From NCBI GenBank assembly GCA_035235625.1, contig CP141146.1:22810501-22874500 (forward strand): a DNA stretch of 64,000 nucleotides, in the 5' to 3' direction. The DNA is from Saururus chinensis. Taxonomy: Eukaryota; Streptophyta; Magnoliopsida; Piperales; Saururaceae. The notes beneath the pieces are model-generated. The model was not told the DNA's origin. It searched no databases and saw only the letters and a list, made by a program, of their open reading frames with translations. The translations under genes were made by a program, and so were the position numbers. This document shows positions 22,202 to 38,760 of this stretch, piece after piece. Every line of letters starts with the position of its first letter. The stretch's first letter is position 1.

Positions 22202-25039
22202 TGGTGGGAAAAATGGTTAGTTTTATGTTTCACCATGAAGGGGTAACGGATGGATTATTCATCAAGAAATCTTCTACTTATGATGAACTTGAGATGTAAG
22301 TAGCTAGCAAAGTTGGGTGGGATTGAAGGAGATGAAAAATTATCATAAAATGTAATCTTCCAATATTCTGATCGAGATCATGACTACTAGGTGTAGATGA
22401 TGAGGCTTTATTTAGAAAAATGTTTCACCATTCATCTCACATATTTATATTCATGTTATTTCTCGAAAAAGAGGCTCGAGTGCCTAGTGAAGGGCACAGT
22501 GTAAGTTGGAGCTAACACAGGAGCTCTCAAAGAAATGTGAGCAATGGAAGGCACATGCAAATGCCAGTGGATGATAATGAAGAGTAAATTTGTCCATGAC
22601 AGTGCATCGAACGAATGCCATAAGTCGTCTGCACCTATTGACGATGGAAGTGGACCTAATTTGAGGTAAGGTTTCTTAATATGTGAATTCTGTATGAATT
22701 TTATGATTGTCAATGAAAATTATGATATTTAAATATGAATTTTGTGCGTAATATGGAAGCTACACATCGCATGCGCATGAGACATTTAGCATTGGAATGT
22801 CACAAGGCGGTGAATGGTTTGGAACTCAAAGCTCGATGGGCATTCATTACCCCTACACAAGTGTTGGACATATTGATGCAAGATCATCCAATCCAAGGTG
22901 AAATATATATTTATAAACAAATCTAACATTTTTAGTTTTTAAACAAGTGTTTAGGTGATATGAAATTCAATACATATGTGCTATTTATGTGTAGGGGAGC
23001 ACATGTCCATGATGATGACGTTGATGTAAATGAGGCCAATGAAGGTGAAGATAATATTGGCGAACCTAGTGAAGAGGAGTATGGTATGAATGAAGAAGGT
23101 GTTAAAGGTGAGGAAAGTGCTCAATAGATGGTTGACGGCGAAGGGGATGATGCGGTAGATAATGCAATTGTCTCAAATGACATGAATGTGGATGATGAAG
23201 AGCCGCTGTACTATGACGAGGAGGAGTCAATCTATGCACATCTCACACATGAGCAAAAATAGATGTGGCAGTTAATTGTGGTATGGATATGGAGCAACAA
23301 CACGAAGAAGAGTTATATGTTGGGCGCATCTTTGAGGATAAAGAGGCATTTATCATAGCCTTGAGGGATTTTTCAATTATAAATCATGTCCAATACAAGG
23401 TTCTATGTACAAATATGTCAAAATATACAGTTTAGTTCATTTATAGTGCTTGCCCTTGGAGAGTTCATGGATCAATGAAGAGGGGTGTAGGGTACTTTAA
23501 ATTGAATACATACGGAGGTGACCACACTTTTAGGAATGCCCAGCTTAGCACTGATCATAGGTAGTGTAGTGCATCATTTGTTTCCAATGTCATAATGCCC
23601 ATCATCCAAGCTGAATTAACTCTTACACTAGGTGATATTATTCAAAGAATGAAGGAGAGGTTCCACATTGACATTTCTTATAAAAAAAAGCATGGGCGGC
23701 AAGAAATATAGTCATAAAAGTCATTTATGGGGATTAGGCTGAATCATATAAATTGTTGTCAATGTACTCAAGGCAGTGCAAGATGCGAATCCAGGTACCT
23801 ACTAGAAGTTGAAGCCTAATCTAGTAGATAGTGGTCCGTGTTGGAGATTTATGTGGATATTTTGGGCATTTGGGCTATCTATACTGGGGTTTCGGCATTG
23901 CATCCCAGTGATTGGTGTCGATGCCACTCACTTGTATGGTAGGTATCCCGCAGCTCTAATGGCTACAACGGCTATAGACGGGAATAAAGGGCTATTTCCT
24001 CAAGCATTCAGGATAGTAGCAAAGGAAGATTATGCAAATTGGAAATGGTTCTTAAGTCAATTGAAGGATAATGTACTTATGGATATGACGAATGTCGCAA
24101 TCATCTCAAATCGACATAAGGGGATTCGAAAGGTTGTGCCTAAGAGTTTTCCCCCACCATTCTTCTACCATCAATATTGCATCCCTCACATAAAGGAAAA
24201 TTTTAAGGATTTTAAAAATAATACACTAATGGACTTGATTGGGGTAGATAATGTGTACTGATAGTAGAACAATTTGAAGCTAAAATGGACTTGATTAGTT
24301 AGGAAAATCCTAGGGCAAAACTACTCCTCTCAGGAGAAGGATTACACCCTGAATAGTGGCCTCTTTCTCACGATGGTTTTAGAAGATTTGGCATGATGAC
24401 TACAAATATGGCAGAAAGTTTATATAGCATTGAAGGGGGTATGAGGATTACCCATGCAGGTCTTAGTGTCAGCTATTTTTTTATCAGGTAGTAAAATTCT
24501 TTGTGAAACGATCTTGCGCTTCGAATTCCATGGTCACCCCGTATACTCCCAGAGTGGAAGGGATAATAAATGAACAAACAAGTAAAATTGGGGAGTATAT
24601 AGTTAACAGGATCAACAACACCAATTACAAAGTGATGTTCATGCATGGAAGGAGGCTTGTGGTGAATGCAGTTCATTAAACTTGTATATACAATTTCCCT
24701 CAAGTCTACCAGTATCCTTGCTCTCATCTTCTTGCCGTGTGGGGAAAGTGGCGGCAGCCTATACAGGCAGGAGTATGTTACACATCAACCGCTAAGAGAA
24801 ATGTGTACTCCGCACAATTTTACTCTCCTCATGGTCAGGATTTTTGGGAAAGAGATGGGTCTTATGTGTTATTACCTCCAAACTCAACAAGACAACCTGT
24901 CACTCACAATCTGTCCACATTAGGAATACAATGGATCATGTGACCATAGAGGGAGATGGTAGAGCATGTTATAAGTGTGGAAGGTGCAAACAATCTGGGG
25001 CATAATAGTAAAAGATGTACTAACCTTCCTGTTGATTGG
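22202..25039 (+). pseudogene. MUDRA-type MULE transposase, decayed
   Basis: Transposase that would cut and join Mutator ends. Visible parts in order: an N-terminal region (MVSFMFHHEGVTDGLF, GVDDEALFRKMF, about 22200-22440); an acidic stretch (GEDNIGEPSEEEYG, about 23045-23090); the MuDR DNA-binding region (ELYVGRIFEDKEAF, then YSACPWRVHGS, about 23310-23480); and the DDE core at 23809-24261 (IGVDATHLYGRYPAALMATT, WKWFLSQLKD, IISNRHKGIRKVV, CIPHIKENF). A SWIM-type zinc knuckle (CYKCGRCKQSG...HNSK.C, about 24966-25020) ends in NLPVDW. The usual second catalytic aspartate in ISDRHKG is asparagine here. Several frame changes and stops lie between blocks, although some may be introns. Judged inactive. 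Confidence 0.85.
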
Positions 25040-25125
25040 TAAACATACAATTAGACTGTGTGATTTTTTGTTTACTCTCTATTTTAGATATGACTATATG
25101 TTTCTCACATTCTCATTTTCTCACA

Positions 25126-27354
25126 AATCATATGGATCATATGGAGCCTTTTTACAGGCTAGGCCCATTGATGAGTGAGTACTTGTTTAGCAGGAGTCGC
25201 ATAGGTCGGCTTCTATTTTATGAGGAGAGGTATTCTAACCGTTCGTGCATTTTATTTAGTTTTTTGGACTATATGTTACATTGGGTTATATGGACATTAT
25301 TATTTTAACTCATTTTTGGACCCTGGGTGCCTTGAGTGCACCGATCATTTTAGATACCTACGACAATGGCCCATTGATGAGTGTATTCTTCCATATATCG
25401 AGCAAGATGGATTTGGACACTTTATCCATTTATAATACCTTCGAATTGATAGGCCTTTGCTCACAGCTCTCATCGAGAGATGGAGGAGGGAGATAGACGT
25501 TTCATCTACCTAATGGGGAGATGTCCATCACACTTATGGATGTGGTAGTTCTACTTGGACTTGGCATTGATGGACAGGCAATGACATGCACAACAGGAGG
25601 AGATTTAGATTTACTAGTCAGACTCCTTGGCATAGCACCTCCTCCTTCAGTGATGTGTGGTAGCCAAGTGAGCCTCATATGGCTATTAGGTGAGTTTCAT
25701 GCGCTCCCAACAGATGCCATAGAGATAGTCATCGAGCAGCATACACACACATATTTGCTACATTTACTTAGGGCTACGATATTTGCGAATAACACCAGTA
25801 GCCATGTTCATGTTGTGTACCTCTCCCTCCTAGCGGATTTTGACATTGCGGGCACTTATGCATGGGGCAATGCTACCATTGCATTTTTATACCGAGAGTT
25901 AGAGAAAGCTTGTCAGGCTATGACCTCTAAGATTGTAGGTTGTCTAACCCTTCTTAAGGTAAATGAATTTGTTGAAGTTAGTATTTTTGACACGTATAAT
26001 TGCTTCGTGTATTTTAATCTTTTGTGATATTTTGTGACCGAGCTATGGTCATGGGAGCATTTACATGTCGGCCAACCAAATACTAAGATGGGTCACGTAG
26101 TAGGGGGTGCTCCATTAGGAGCTAGGTAAATATTTTTTACATAGTGTGTATGTGTTGAATTTATGTGTTAAATATGACTCCTTAAGGTGGAATGTTCGGA
26201 AGAGAAAAACCAAAAAACCACAAGGCGTCCTTGTTTTGTATAGAGGAGAATTAGACCATCAGTGCCCTTATATGGTAATTTCATTTCATTATCACATTTA
26301 ATATAATGAATATAAGCTATGTAAGATTATTAAAAACTAATTATGCTTATAGATTGTACTGGTCATTTGGCAGTCATACTCGCCTGAGGCATTGGCTGAG
26401 TTACCTCCTCTTTGTACAGAGGGAAGAGATGTGTGGCTCTCTCAAGCACCGCTCATATGTTTTGAGATTGTCGAGCTACACGTGCCTGATCATGTGATGC
26501 TCCAATTTAACTTGAGCAAAATATCCCTCCTCAACTGTAGAGTTTATCCATCGGATCACTTGGCAAGGCCACCACATTACCGAGTGGGCTATACATCATG
26601 CAGCATATATCGCTTGATGGGATAATAGGAGAGCCACTATTATCCGATGGGAGATGGCTACAACATCGCGAGATGTTTGTAGCCCGTATATGTAGTGGTA
26701 TTTACCCATTACATGCATATATGTTTTACCACGCGATGATTAAGAGGAGATGACTTATCAACCTAGAGGTGCATCTAAAGTAGCTTTGGTAAGTATATCT
26801 TAATTAATTATATCAGAATATTTTCTTGTTTCTTGTTTATTATTTATATGACTTTTATTTTGATTTTTTTATAGTTTGGTTTAGCACAACGGACATATAC
26901 ACATTTGACTGACGCAATTAATACTTTACTTCCAGTGAGGTCTTAATAGCATCATGTCAGTCAATAATCAGGCACCATGAGGATGTCCTTCATAACTTGC
27001 CACTACTTCAGTCAATTATTATAGACATTATCCCACCGACGGGTGCCTTGAGTGCACTCAAGGCACCCGGGGTCCAAAAATGAGTTTTTCCATCTTCGTC
27101 TGCAGCACTTGGCTCTCCTCCATGTTCATCATGTCCGGTTGCTCTAGATCTAGCCCATCCCCAGCCAAATCCGATAGTATATCATAGACGACAGCGAGTG
27201 CGGGTACGGATACTATCCAATTACCTTCGAAGGCGTGTTTGGGTGAGTCATTTGTTACTTATGCGGAGCAGGAGGAGTCAATACAGCACCGTCGGGGTTG
27301 CGGTTGTGGTCTAGGTCGAGGTCTTAGGGGTAGGAGAGGTAGAGCGACTTAGAG
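25126..27354 (+). pseudogene. Plant mobile domain (PMD, MAIN/MAIL1-like) gene carried by the MULE
   Basis: Pieces match the plant mobile domain in order: QESHRSASI (about 25190), DPGCLECTDHF and ILPYIEQDGFGHF (25319-25440), RPLLTALIERWRREIDV (about 25452-25502), NGEMSITLMDVVVLLGLGID (25513-25572), YAWGNATIAFLYRELEKAC (about 25857-25915), GCLTLLK (about 25938-25958), WSWEHLHVG (about 26049), RGELDHQCPYMV and WLSQAPLICFEIVELHVPD (about 26430-26490). The C-terminus is Gly/Arg-rich and ends at 27352-27354. Plausible introns follow GT sites after 25958, 26126 and 26273. Internal stops and frame changes indicate decay. PMD proteins include MAIN and MAIL1, which act in gene silencing, and PMD genes are known to be carried by plant transposons. 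Confidence 0.85.
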
Positions 27355-27400
27355 TTGTTATAAGCTTACTTTGTAAACTAAACATTTTGAGAATATTGTA

Positions 27401-27562
<162 letters not shown>

Positions 27563-27769
27563 CCCATAGACTTTCTAATCACTTGATGTGTGGATATTAT
27601 TATGATTTATATGTTGGTTATGTAGATATTAGTGTGTTATATGTGATGATATATAGGGGCAGGGGTTACTTCCGATTTTAATTAATCTAAAACAAAATTT
27701 TAATTCGATTTTGTCATTGGCAACAACTAAATTAGTGTGTATGAGCTGAAAAACACCAATTTGATTTCA

Positions 27770-27955
27770 TAGTAGAAGGACGAAATCTACATAAAAGGTA
27801 AATTTTGTCCTTGCAATGAATGAAATTGGCCTGAAGCATGCCGAAAACCGACTGAAAAACAAGGTAAAGGATTTCACCCTTTTGAAGGACAAAATCACTC
27901 ATAAGGACAAAATCAACTTAAACATGATTTCATCCTTCTCAAGGACTAAATCAGA
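27770..27955. repeat. MULE right subterminal GAAGGACGAAAT repeats
   Basis: At least six copies of the same motif as on the left, in both orientations, immediately inside the right inverted repeat. Confidence 0.75.
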
Positions 27956-28097
27956 AAAAAAAATAAAAAAATATCACACAGGCGCAAGTGCTTAGCTGGC
28001 GACTACGTGACCAAAACGGATATCATTTTGGGAATTATTTTCCTCTTTCCATGATTTTGGTAATTATTTTTTTTAATATTATTTAAATAATTTTTCC

Positions 28098-28222
28098 TTA
28101 AAATATCCTAAAATAGGGAAGGAAAGGGGCGGTATTTGGGGTAGTTTAGGGATATTTTTAAAATACACCTACCATATGCGTAGTATTAAAACAAACAAAT
28201 AGCATTTTCCCTGTCTGCCTTA
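28098..28222. repeat. 125-bp direct repeat, left copy
   Basis: It begins TTAAAATATCCTAAAATAGG and ends CTGCCTTA. A copy with about six differences lies at 28982-29105. The two copies bracket the non-autonomous MULE exactly. The first nine bases also serve as the target duplication of the large MULE. Confidence 0.9.
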
Positions 28223-28981
28223 ATTATTTAAATATAATTACCACTTTGGGAAATATTTTCCAAAATAGTGTTCCTTTTTGCCACGCAGGAGCTAGCCAAG
28301 TAGCTGGTGCCTGCGTGGCTTTTTTTTATCTGATTTCATCCTTTAAGTTGATTTCGTCCTTTTAAAGGACGAAACCAAGTCAAGTTTTTAAAAGACTTGA
28401 CCCGATTGCGTCCTTTAGAAGGACGAAATTAACTTAAAGCGATTTCATCCTTTAGAAGGATGAAATCGCCACACTTGGCAAATTTTGGTCGTTGGCTTAG
28501 TAATGGAAGCCGATTACTAAGGACGGGGACGACGGAGGATGGGGTCTAAGAAGGCAAATGCCACCGAAGGATGGGATCGAGCAGTGCAGCGGGGTGGATC
28601 TAGCACAGCAGAAAAAGGCACGGTGGAGCGGAGGGGCGGACGGCGGATTGAGCAGAAGCAAACTGGAATGGAGAAGCAAGAACTGAATAAGAAGACGATG
28701 AAGCTGGTTTCATCCTTTAAATGGACAAAATCGGCTTCGCTTCATAAGCCAACAGCTGAAATCGTATAATTGTGACAATTTCGTCCTTTAGAAGGACGAA
28801 ATCTTTTCAAGTCTTTTTAAGATGTTAAACCGGTTTCGTCCTTTTAAAGGACGAAAATCATCTATTTTTTTTAAAAAAAAAGCCGCCTGGCGCCTGTGTG
28901 GCAAAAAGGAACAACACTTTTGGGAAATATTTCCCAAAGTGGTAATTAAGTTTTTAAAATTATTATTTAAATAATTTTCCC
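28223..28981. mobile_element. Non-autonomous MULE, ~0.76 kb
   Basis: Inverted ends with TAATTACCACTTTGGGAAAT on the left and its complement on the right, followed by GTTCCTTTTTGCCAC and a GGCGCC-type stretch, are related to the ends of the large MULE next door. The interior consists of near-perfect palindromes of ATTTCGTCCTT / AAGGACGAAAT and one GC-rich core (28500-28700) with no recognised domain. The flanks are not a simple 9-bp duplication (see 125-bp direct repeat). Confidence 0.85.
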
Positions 28982-29105
28982 TTAAAATATCCTAAAATAG
29001 GGAAAGAAAGGGGCGATATTTGGGGTAGTTTAGGGATATTTTTAAAATACACCTCCATATGCGTAGTATTAAAACAAACTAATAGCATTTTCTGTGTATG
29101 CCTTA
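28982..29105. repeat. 125-bp direct repeat, right copy
   Basis: Partner of 28098-28222, one base shorter and about 95% identical by eye. Confidence 0.9.
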
Positions 29106-30589
29106 AGTAAAAAGTGCCCCTCTCTCTCAGCCTTAAATAAAAATCGTCTTGCCCTTAATACTATCATGTTTTGTATAACAAATCTCTTATAGAATACTCC
29201 GTAATGGGAGTCCTGGATCGGATCTTCCTTTTTTTAGCTAGGCCTTGGTCCTCCTTTATTCCCTCAAAGAGGTGGCAACCTTGTTCAAGTAGACAAGAAG
29301 CTTTGGGAGTCAAAGTTGCTTCTAATGTTCATGTAGTTAACCATCTTATGTATTCACGTGATTCCCTCCAATTTGGTAGAGCATGATTCTAGGAATGGAT
29401 GGATTTCGTTTGATTAATTAAATTTTCATGCTGGTATGTTGACTTTGGGGTATTTTGTTTTGAAAGGAAAAAAAACTTAAAAATTTGTGAGACAAGTTGC
29501 CGAAACTATACGAGAGAAATATAAGTCAATATGATCTTGTCTAGTAGCATCTCTATATATATTTGAAGATGAGATATGTCTACTTTGCAAGAGCATCTGA
29601 ACAATTCCAACACCATATGCCGAAGGGAAACATTGCTATTTGTTGTATTCGATGCCAAAATCATGGGATGGTATGGTTATTAAATTTACTTGTAGTTTTG
29701 AATTCATAAATCCACAAATTTGCGCTACTTACCTACACATCATGCAGAATGACACATGGGCCTTTCTGTTGAAGCAATGTGGTTGAAAAGCAAAATTGCA
29801 GGGAAGAAACATTTTTTGTGGAAAAATTCAATCAAGATAAACTACAAAAAATGGATGAAAGCAAACCCTAAGTTAGGGGAACTGCTGAATAAAAAGTTTT
29901 TCAAAGTTGAATGATTAAGATTTGTAACAAAATTTTCATTAATAGTTCCATTTGGTTTTTTAAAATAAACTAATAGAACTGTTGAGTTAAAAGTTTTTGA
30001 AAGTTGAACGGTTAGGATTTGTAACAGAAATTTCATAAAATGTAATACACCCCTGCCTCTCATTATTAACTCCTTTTAGTATTTCAAAATAAATTAAATT
30101 TTATATTTCATTTTGAAAAACCCAATGGATTAATGTGAGATTGTGTCACAGAATAACAAAAGCATAGTACTCGTAACATATGTTGAGGTACTTGTGTATT
30201 TCACACTCGTGCACAATGTATGCTCGCAAACACCCAAACAATGTCACAAGCACTACGCTTTGTTGGACCATGACATGAGGGAGTAACTTTTTGTCTGTCT
30301 AATTCCAATCATTCAATTGTAATTTTTTCCTTCACGTATTTCAACCAAGCCCAAATATTATTGTGCATATACAGCAAGAAAGACGTCGAAGACAAATAGA
30401 TGGTGAAGATTCTGAAGCAATGGTAGTCATTCAAAATGCGGAAAGTAAAGCTTCGTTTATGTGCTCAATAGATGACACAAAATTTGAGCATTTGCAGTAA
30501 TCACCCCAAAATTTTCAAGGCATTAAGCATTAATGTCTAGTCGAATGTAAAGAAAAATACGTACTTGTGAATCAGTGGGCAAAAAACGC
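29106..30589. other. No gene seen; contains a ~100-bp tandem duplication
   Basis: Units at about 29880-29975 and 29976-30095 share GAACTG, AAAAGTTTTT, AAAGTTGAA and GATTTGTAACA phrases. The rest is AT-rich without coding support. Confidence 0.55.
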
Positions 30590-30860
30590 CAAGCAATTGT
30601 TAGTGCACTCGATAGTGATAGCATTTATAAAGATTTGCGGGGTATAGCTCGTGGGAGAGGACTCATTCTAAATCATCATATGAAGGTTATTTTAGCCTTC
30701 ATTTGTGATAGGTGTTTTACTAATGTGGCTGAGGCGAGAGCCATTCTCTGAGATGTTCAAATCCTCAAAGTAAAGGTGATTGTCGAATCCAATTCCATAA
30801 CTGTTATCTCCGCGATACAGCACCAAATACAAAATGATTGGAGAATGAACCAACTCATTA
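30590..30860 (+). pseudogene. RNase H-like fragment (plant RVT_3 type, non-LTR derived)
   Basis: The plus-strand frame reads LRGIARGRGLILNHHMKVIL, FICDRCFTNVAEARAIL, a stop, and then VKVIVESNSITVISAIQHQI. This follows the plant RNase H-like pattern 'G.vaRd..G......f......nvAEa.Ai......l....vivEsDs..vi.ai'. One internal stop separates AIL from DVQ. These domains sit at the 3' end of plant LINE ORF2 or occur as isolated degenerate copies. No RT is seen upstream, so this is a small remnant. Confidence 0.6.
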
Positions 30861-31431
30861 TCCAAAATTTGCCTGCTGCCCCTAAAAAATACCCACAAGT
30901 GTCCACATAAAAACATTTATATGGGCAAGACCACCACCGTACAAATTTGAAGCCAACAATTTTCATGTTCGCATCATATAATAATCATTAGCTGGAAAGC
31001 ACATTTCTCACCTAATTGTTACAAACATTTACTGGTTTCTCCTCAGACCACCTATTATTTACTCTCTTTCAGTCATCTCAGCAGATACTCGAACTTATCT
31101 AAGTTTTACCATACCTGAAAAGAAAACAACCAGACATCACACTATAGCTTAGCAGTGTCCTTCACTTCAGTCAGTATCTTTCAACATATAATCTCAAGAA
31201 GCTTTACCATTTTGCTTTGTAGAAATTGCCCAAAACTGGGAAGAATGCAAGGAATATCCCCCCGAAGATCCAGAATTCTGTTTTCTCTATACAAACTCTG
31301 CACTGTGTTGAGGTTCCATCTTCAAAAAGTCATCCAATGTAATCCGACGAACACAAATCATGTTGACAATGCTACTTCATGAATCAAAAAAAGAATAATT
31401 TACATACCACATTTCTGTGTGGTTCATATAG
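30861..31431. other. Downstream region of the frataxin gene
   Basis: No protein-coding support. The start of this block on the minus strand should hold the frataxin 3' UTR (from 31431 leftwards). A polyadenylation site could not be assigned with confidence. Confidence 0.4.
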
Positions 31432-35894
<4,463 letters not shown>

Positions 35895-35913
35895 AATTAA
35901 GAAACAAATATGC

Positions 35914-36450
35914 CTGCAAAAACGAAGCAGGACACTAATTAAGAAAAGAATGAGATCTATCAATAGTGCAAAACTTCAGCAAACAGATTGTGCACAAATT
36001 AGAGGCTTAAGCATATACTTACAATTTGACCACAGATAATAACTATTGTGCAGAATGATTACAGAACAGATATAATTATTAAACCAAAATCATCAGATTG
36101 CTAACAAAAACTTTTTCAATCGATCAGATTGCTAAGAAAGACTGTAACCAGCTTCTTCACAAACGAAAATGTTTTCAGGGGGTGGCAAGATATCTGCATA
36201 CAGCAAATCACTACCTACCGAAGATGGATGAGATGCAGAAGTATGAGAGATGGGAGCTCGGTGATGACGAGCCCCGGTCGCCGTCGGCGATCAAGTTTTC
36301 CGATCGGCGTTCGGTCTTGGAGTTTAGGTGCAGAGCCTGGGGTGTGGAACAATCGCGATGCTCTAGCCCCCGAAGTGATGCCCTAAATGAAGCCCCGGCC
36401 CGGCAACCCGAAACCACGCCTACAATCACGTCATAAAACTCCGATGTCGG
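35914..36450 (-). other. FH: Frataxin 5' UTR exon and intron (inferred)
   Basis: The coding start exon is preceded by a good acceptor (TTTTTGCAG ending at 35914). About 305 bp upstream, a GTAGGT donor follows TTCG at 36219, and the sequence to about 36450 is GC-rich, unlike its surroundings. This suggests a non-coding first exon of about 230 bp. It contains an upstream ATG with a 71-codon frame, which may be a uORF or merely chance. No transcript evidence is available. Confidence 0.5.
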
Positions 36451-38039
36451 CGAATTTCGCCGAATCTGGCGAAACTTCGGCCAGAATTTCGCCGAGGGGC
36501 CATTTGAGTGAAACTTATTACCGAATTTCAGCGAATTTTGTGAAACTTTTCAATATACAGTGAGTGGATAGGAATAGGAATAATTAAAAAGTTGGGTTTA
36601 GATCGGGTTTACCTGCACTTTATTTAGGTTTAGGTTGAGTTATGACTTAACTCTATTTATTAAATAGGTTAAAATTATAAGCTCTAACTCTACTTAATGA
36701 GATCAGCATCGAGTAACCCTATTTCTATCTTTATTTGAGTTTTGTTTTATAATTTGGTATTTTGAACTTTAGTTTTACAAGGGCCAAAGAAAGAATTAGA
36801 TGTATTACAACATTATAAATCTATGTCAAATATTATTTCATGTTCTTTAAGAAAAGTAAGAGTTGGAGAGAGAACATTGTGGCAGAAGATGCATGTCCAA
36901 AACTAAAACAACCCACACAAGTTACTAATTACTATCAAATAAAGTAAAAAATTAAAACAAAATAGAATTATATGAAATTTTCTTTATAATCTTCTCCATT
37001 TTAAGTCATTATATCATTAAATAACTATCAAGTTGTACACGTAAATCTTGACTTGACCCTCGTAAATATTTTAAACCTTCACCTTGACCCTATTTTTAGT
37101 TATGTCAGACCAAGAGTAGGTTAGGTGGCCGGGTATATTTTCAAAACTATTTTTAATAAAGCACGTATAATAAACAATGAAGGAATTTTTTAAAAAATAA
37201 AGCAAATCAATTCAGGTCATGATTAACGGGGTTCATAAATACAAATAATAAAATGTATTATAACATAAAAGTAACTAAAATCTATAAATAAGCAAGTCAT
37301 CCATCTAAGTGCAAATCTTACATCTATCTAGAAATAAGCAATTAATTTATAAAGTTAGCCCTTGTGCTCTTATTACAATCATCTAAAATGTACTAAAATA
37401 ATGGAACTAAATCCTACTTAGATTTAAGTCATCCTAAATCCGAATACCCGGTCCCAGTCACACTAATCCTCACCTAAAGAACTTGCAAAACGAGTTTGTA
37501 GAGTACAAAAATACCTAATAGGATAGCAAAATAACAAGCAAACTCAAAATGTTATTACAACTTATGCAAGTCCACTTAGGGTTTCACTTGTACCAATTAT
37601 CACAAATAATATCGTTATAAATTCCCATAGTTTCCCCTTAGGGAAGTTTGTAACCCTCCCAATCTTGCATACAGACACATTCATCAAATGTCAACCTTAA
37701 GTGACAAGTGATACAACTCCCTATAGATCATCCACAAAGGGGTATCATCCATGATAAAGCCTTAAAATCGACTAGGAAGTGTCATCTCCCAACTTAGCCC
37801 CTAATGACTTGACCTGAGTGGAAGCGTATGGCTCCCAACTGCACTTTAATAGAAGTAGTGAAAGACACCAACTAAGTAAGATGTCAACGACTCAAACTGC
37901 ATGTACACCAAATGATCCTGAATAGATAGGTTGTAGGAATTGCTAGAATCCTTGGCAAGTCTTCACCTAGATCAACCCTTTAGGAGGAGAAGTCCTTGAT
38001 GGCCAATTTCTTGTGCAATTTGAAATCATGGAAAATATC
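36451..38039. other. Upstream region of frataxin and AT-rich spacer, no gene
   Basis: Next to the GC-rich exon there are clustered GAATTTCGCCGA-type repeats (36440-36545). Further right is AT-rich sequence. 37440-37990 has LTR-like base composition but no defined ends. Confidence 0.4.
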
Positions 38040-38566
38040 ATTAATGCTCAAGCAGGGGATGTAGAGGTTCAGAAGCTCATTGAGAAGTCAGATTTCTCAT
38101 GGGGGTTGATGGAGAAATCCTTTTTAAAGAGAGCCTTATAGTTCCAAATAATCTAAAGTTATGCCAGGAGTTGTTCGGTGAGGCTATATACCATCCATCC
38201 TACTGGGAGTAAGATATTTCATGACTTGAGGCGCACATTTTGGTGGGAATAAATGAAAAAGAATATTGAGGAATTGGTATCCAAGTATCTTGCTTGTTAG
38301 TAGGTTAAGGTGGAACACCAAAGACCTATTGGTTTGCTAAAATTATTGGAAATTTCTCAATGGAATTGTGATCATATTGCTATAGATTTTGTGATCAGCT
38401 TATTGCAACTCGAAAAATGAATAATGTCATTTGGGTAATTGTGGATAGATTGACTAAGTCTGCCCACTTCTTGCCTGAGAGTTTGACCCACTTGTATGAT
38501 CAAGAGATTTTTAGGTTACATGTCACTCCTCTTTCAATAGTATATGTGTTCACTAGACAAGAAGAG
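38040..38566 (+). pseudogene. Gypsy integrase fragment, plus strand
   Basis: Fossil of the zinc-binding and early core region of a plant Gypsy integrase (recognisable short pieces: VEHQRPIGLLKLL and VIVDRLTKSAHFLP). Broken repeatedly. It is truncated at the right, where it meets an inverted integrase fragment. Confidence 0.75.
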
Positions 38567-38760
38567 AGTGGACTTAGTCGATCTATCCACAATTACCCAA
38601 ATGACATTAATCCTTTTATAAGTTGCAAGTAAGCCAACTACAAAATCCATAGCAATATGCTCTCACTTCCATTGAGGAATCTCCAATGGGTTTAGCAAAC
38701 TAGCAAGTCTATAGTGTTCCGCCTTGATCTACTGACATACACTTGGATACAAATTGTTAC
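38567..38760 (-). pseudogene. Gypsy integrase fragment, minus strand, head-to-head with the previous one
   Basis: Its reverse complement is similar to 38281-38460 of the neighbouring fragment (shared TAATGTCATTTGGGTAATTG and GTGGATAGAT). The two are diverged copies in opposite orientation. It abuts an LTR terminus at 38761. Confidence 0.75.

Noticed and set aside
28539-28769. 76-codon frame in the GC-rich core of the small MULE as a captured gene
   Set aside because: Charged low-complexity sequence with no recognisable domain; gene capture cannot be supported without a search.
36098-36436. 112-codon plus-strand frame and the overlapping 72-codon minus-strand frame at the frataxin 5' end as proteins
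   Set aside because: The region fits a GC-rich 5' UTR exon of frataxin. The proper start with a transit peptide is in the next exon.
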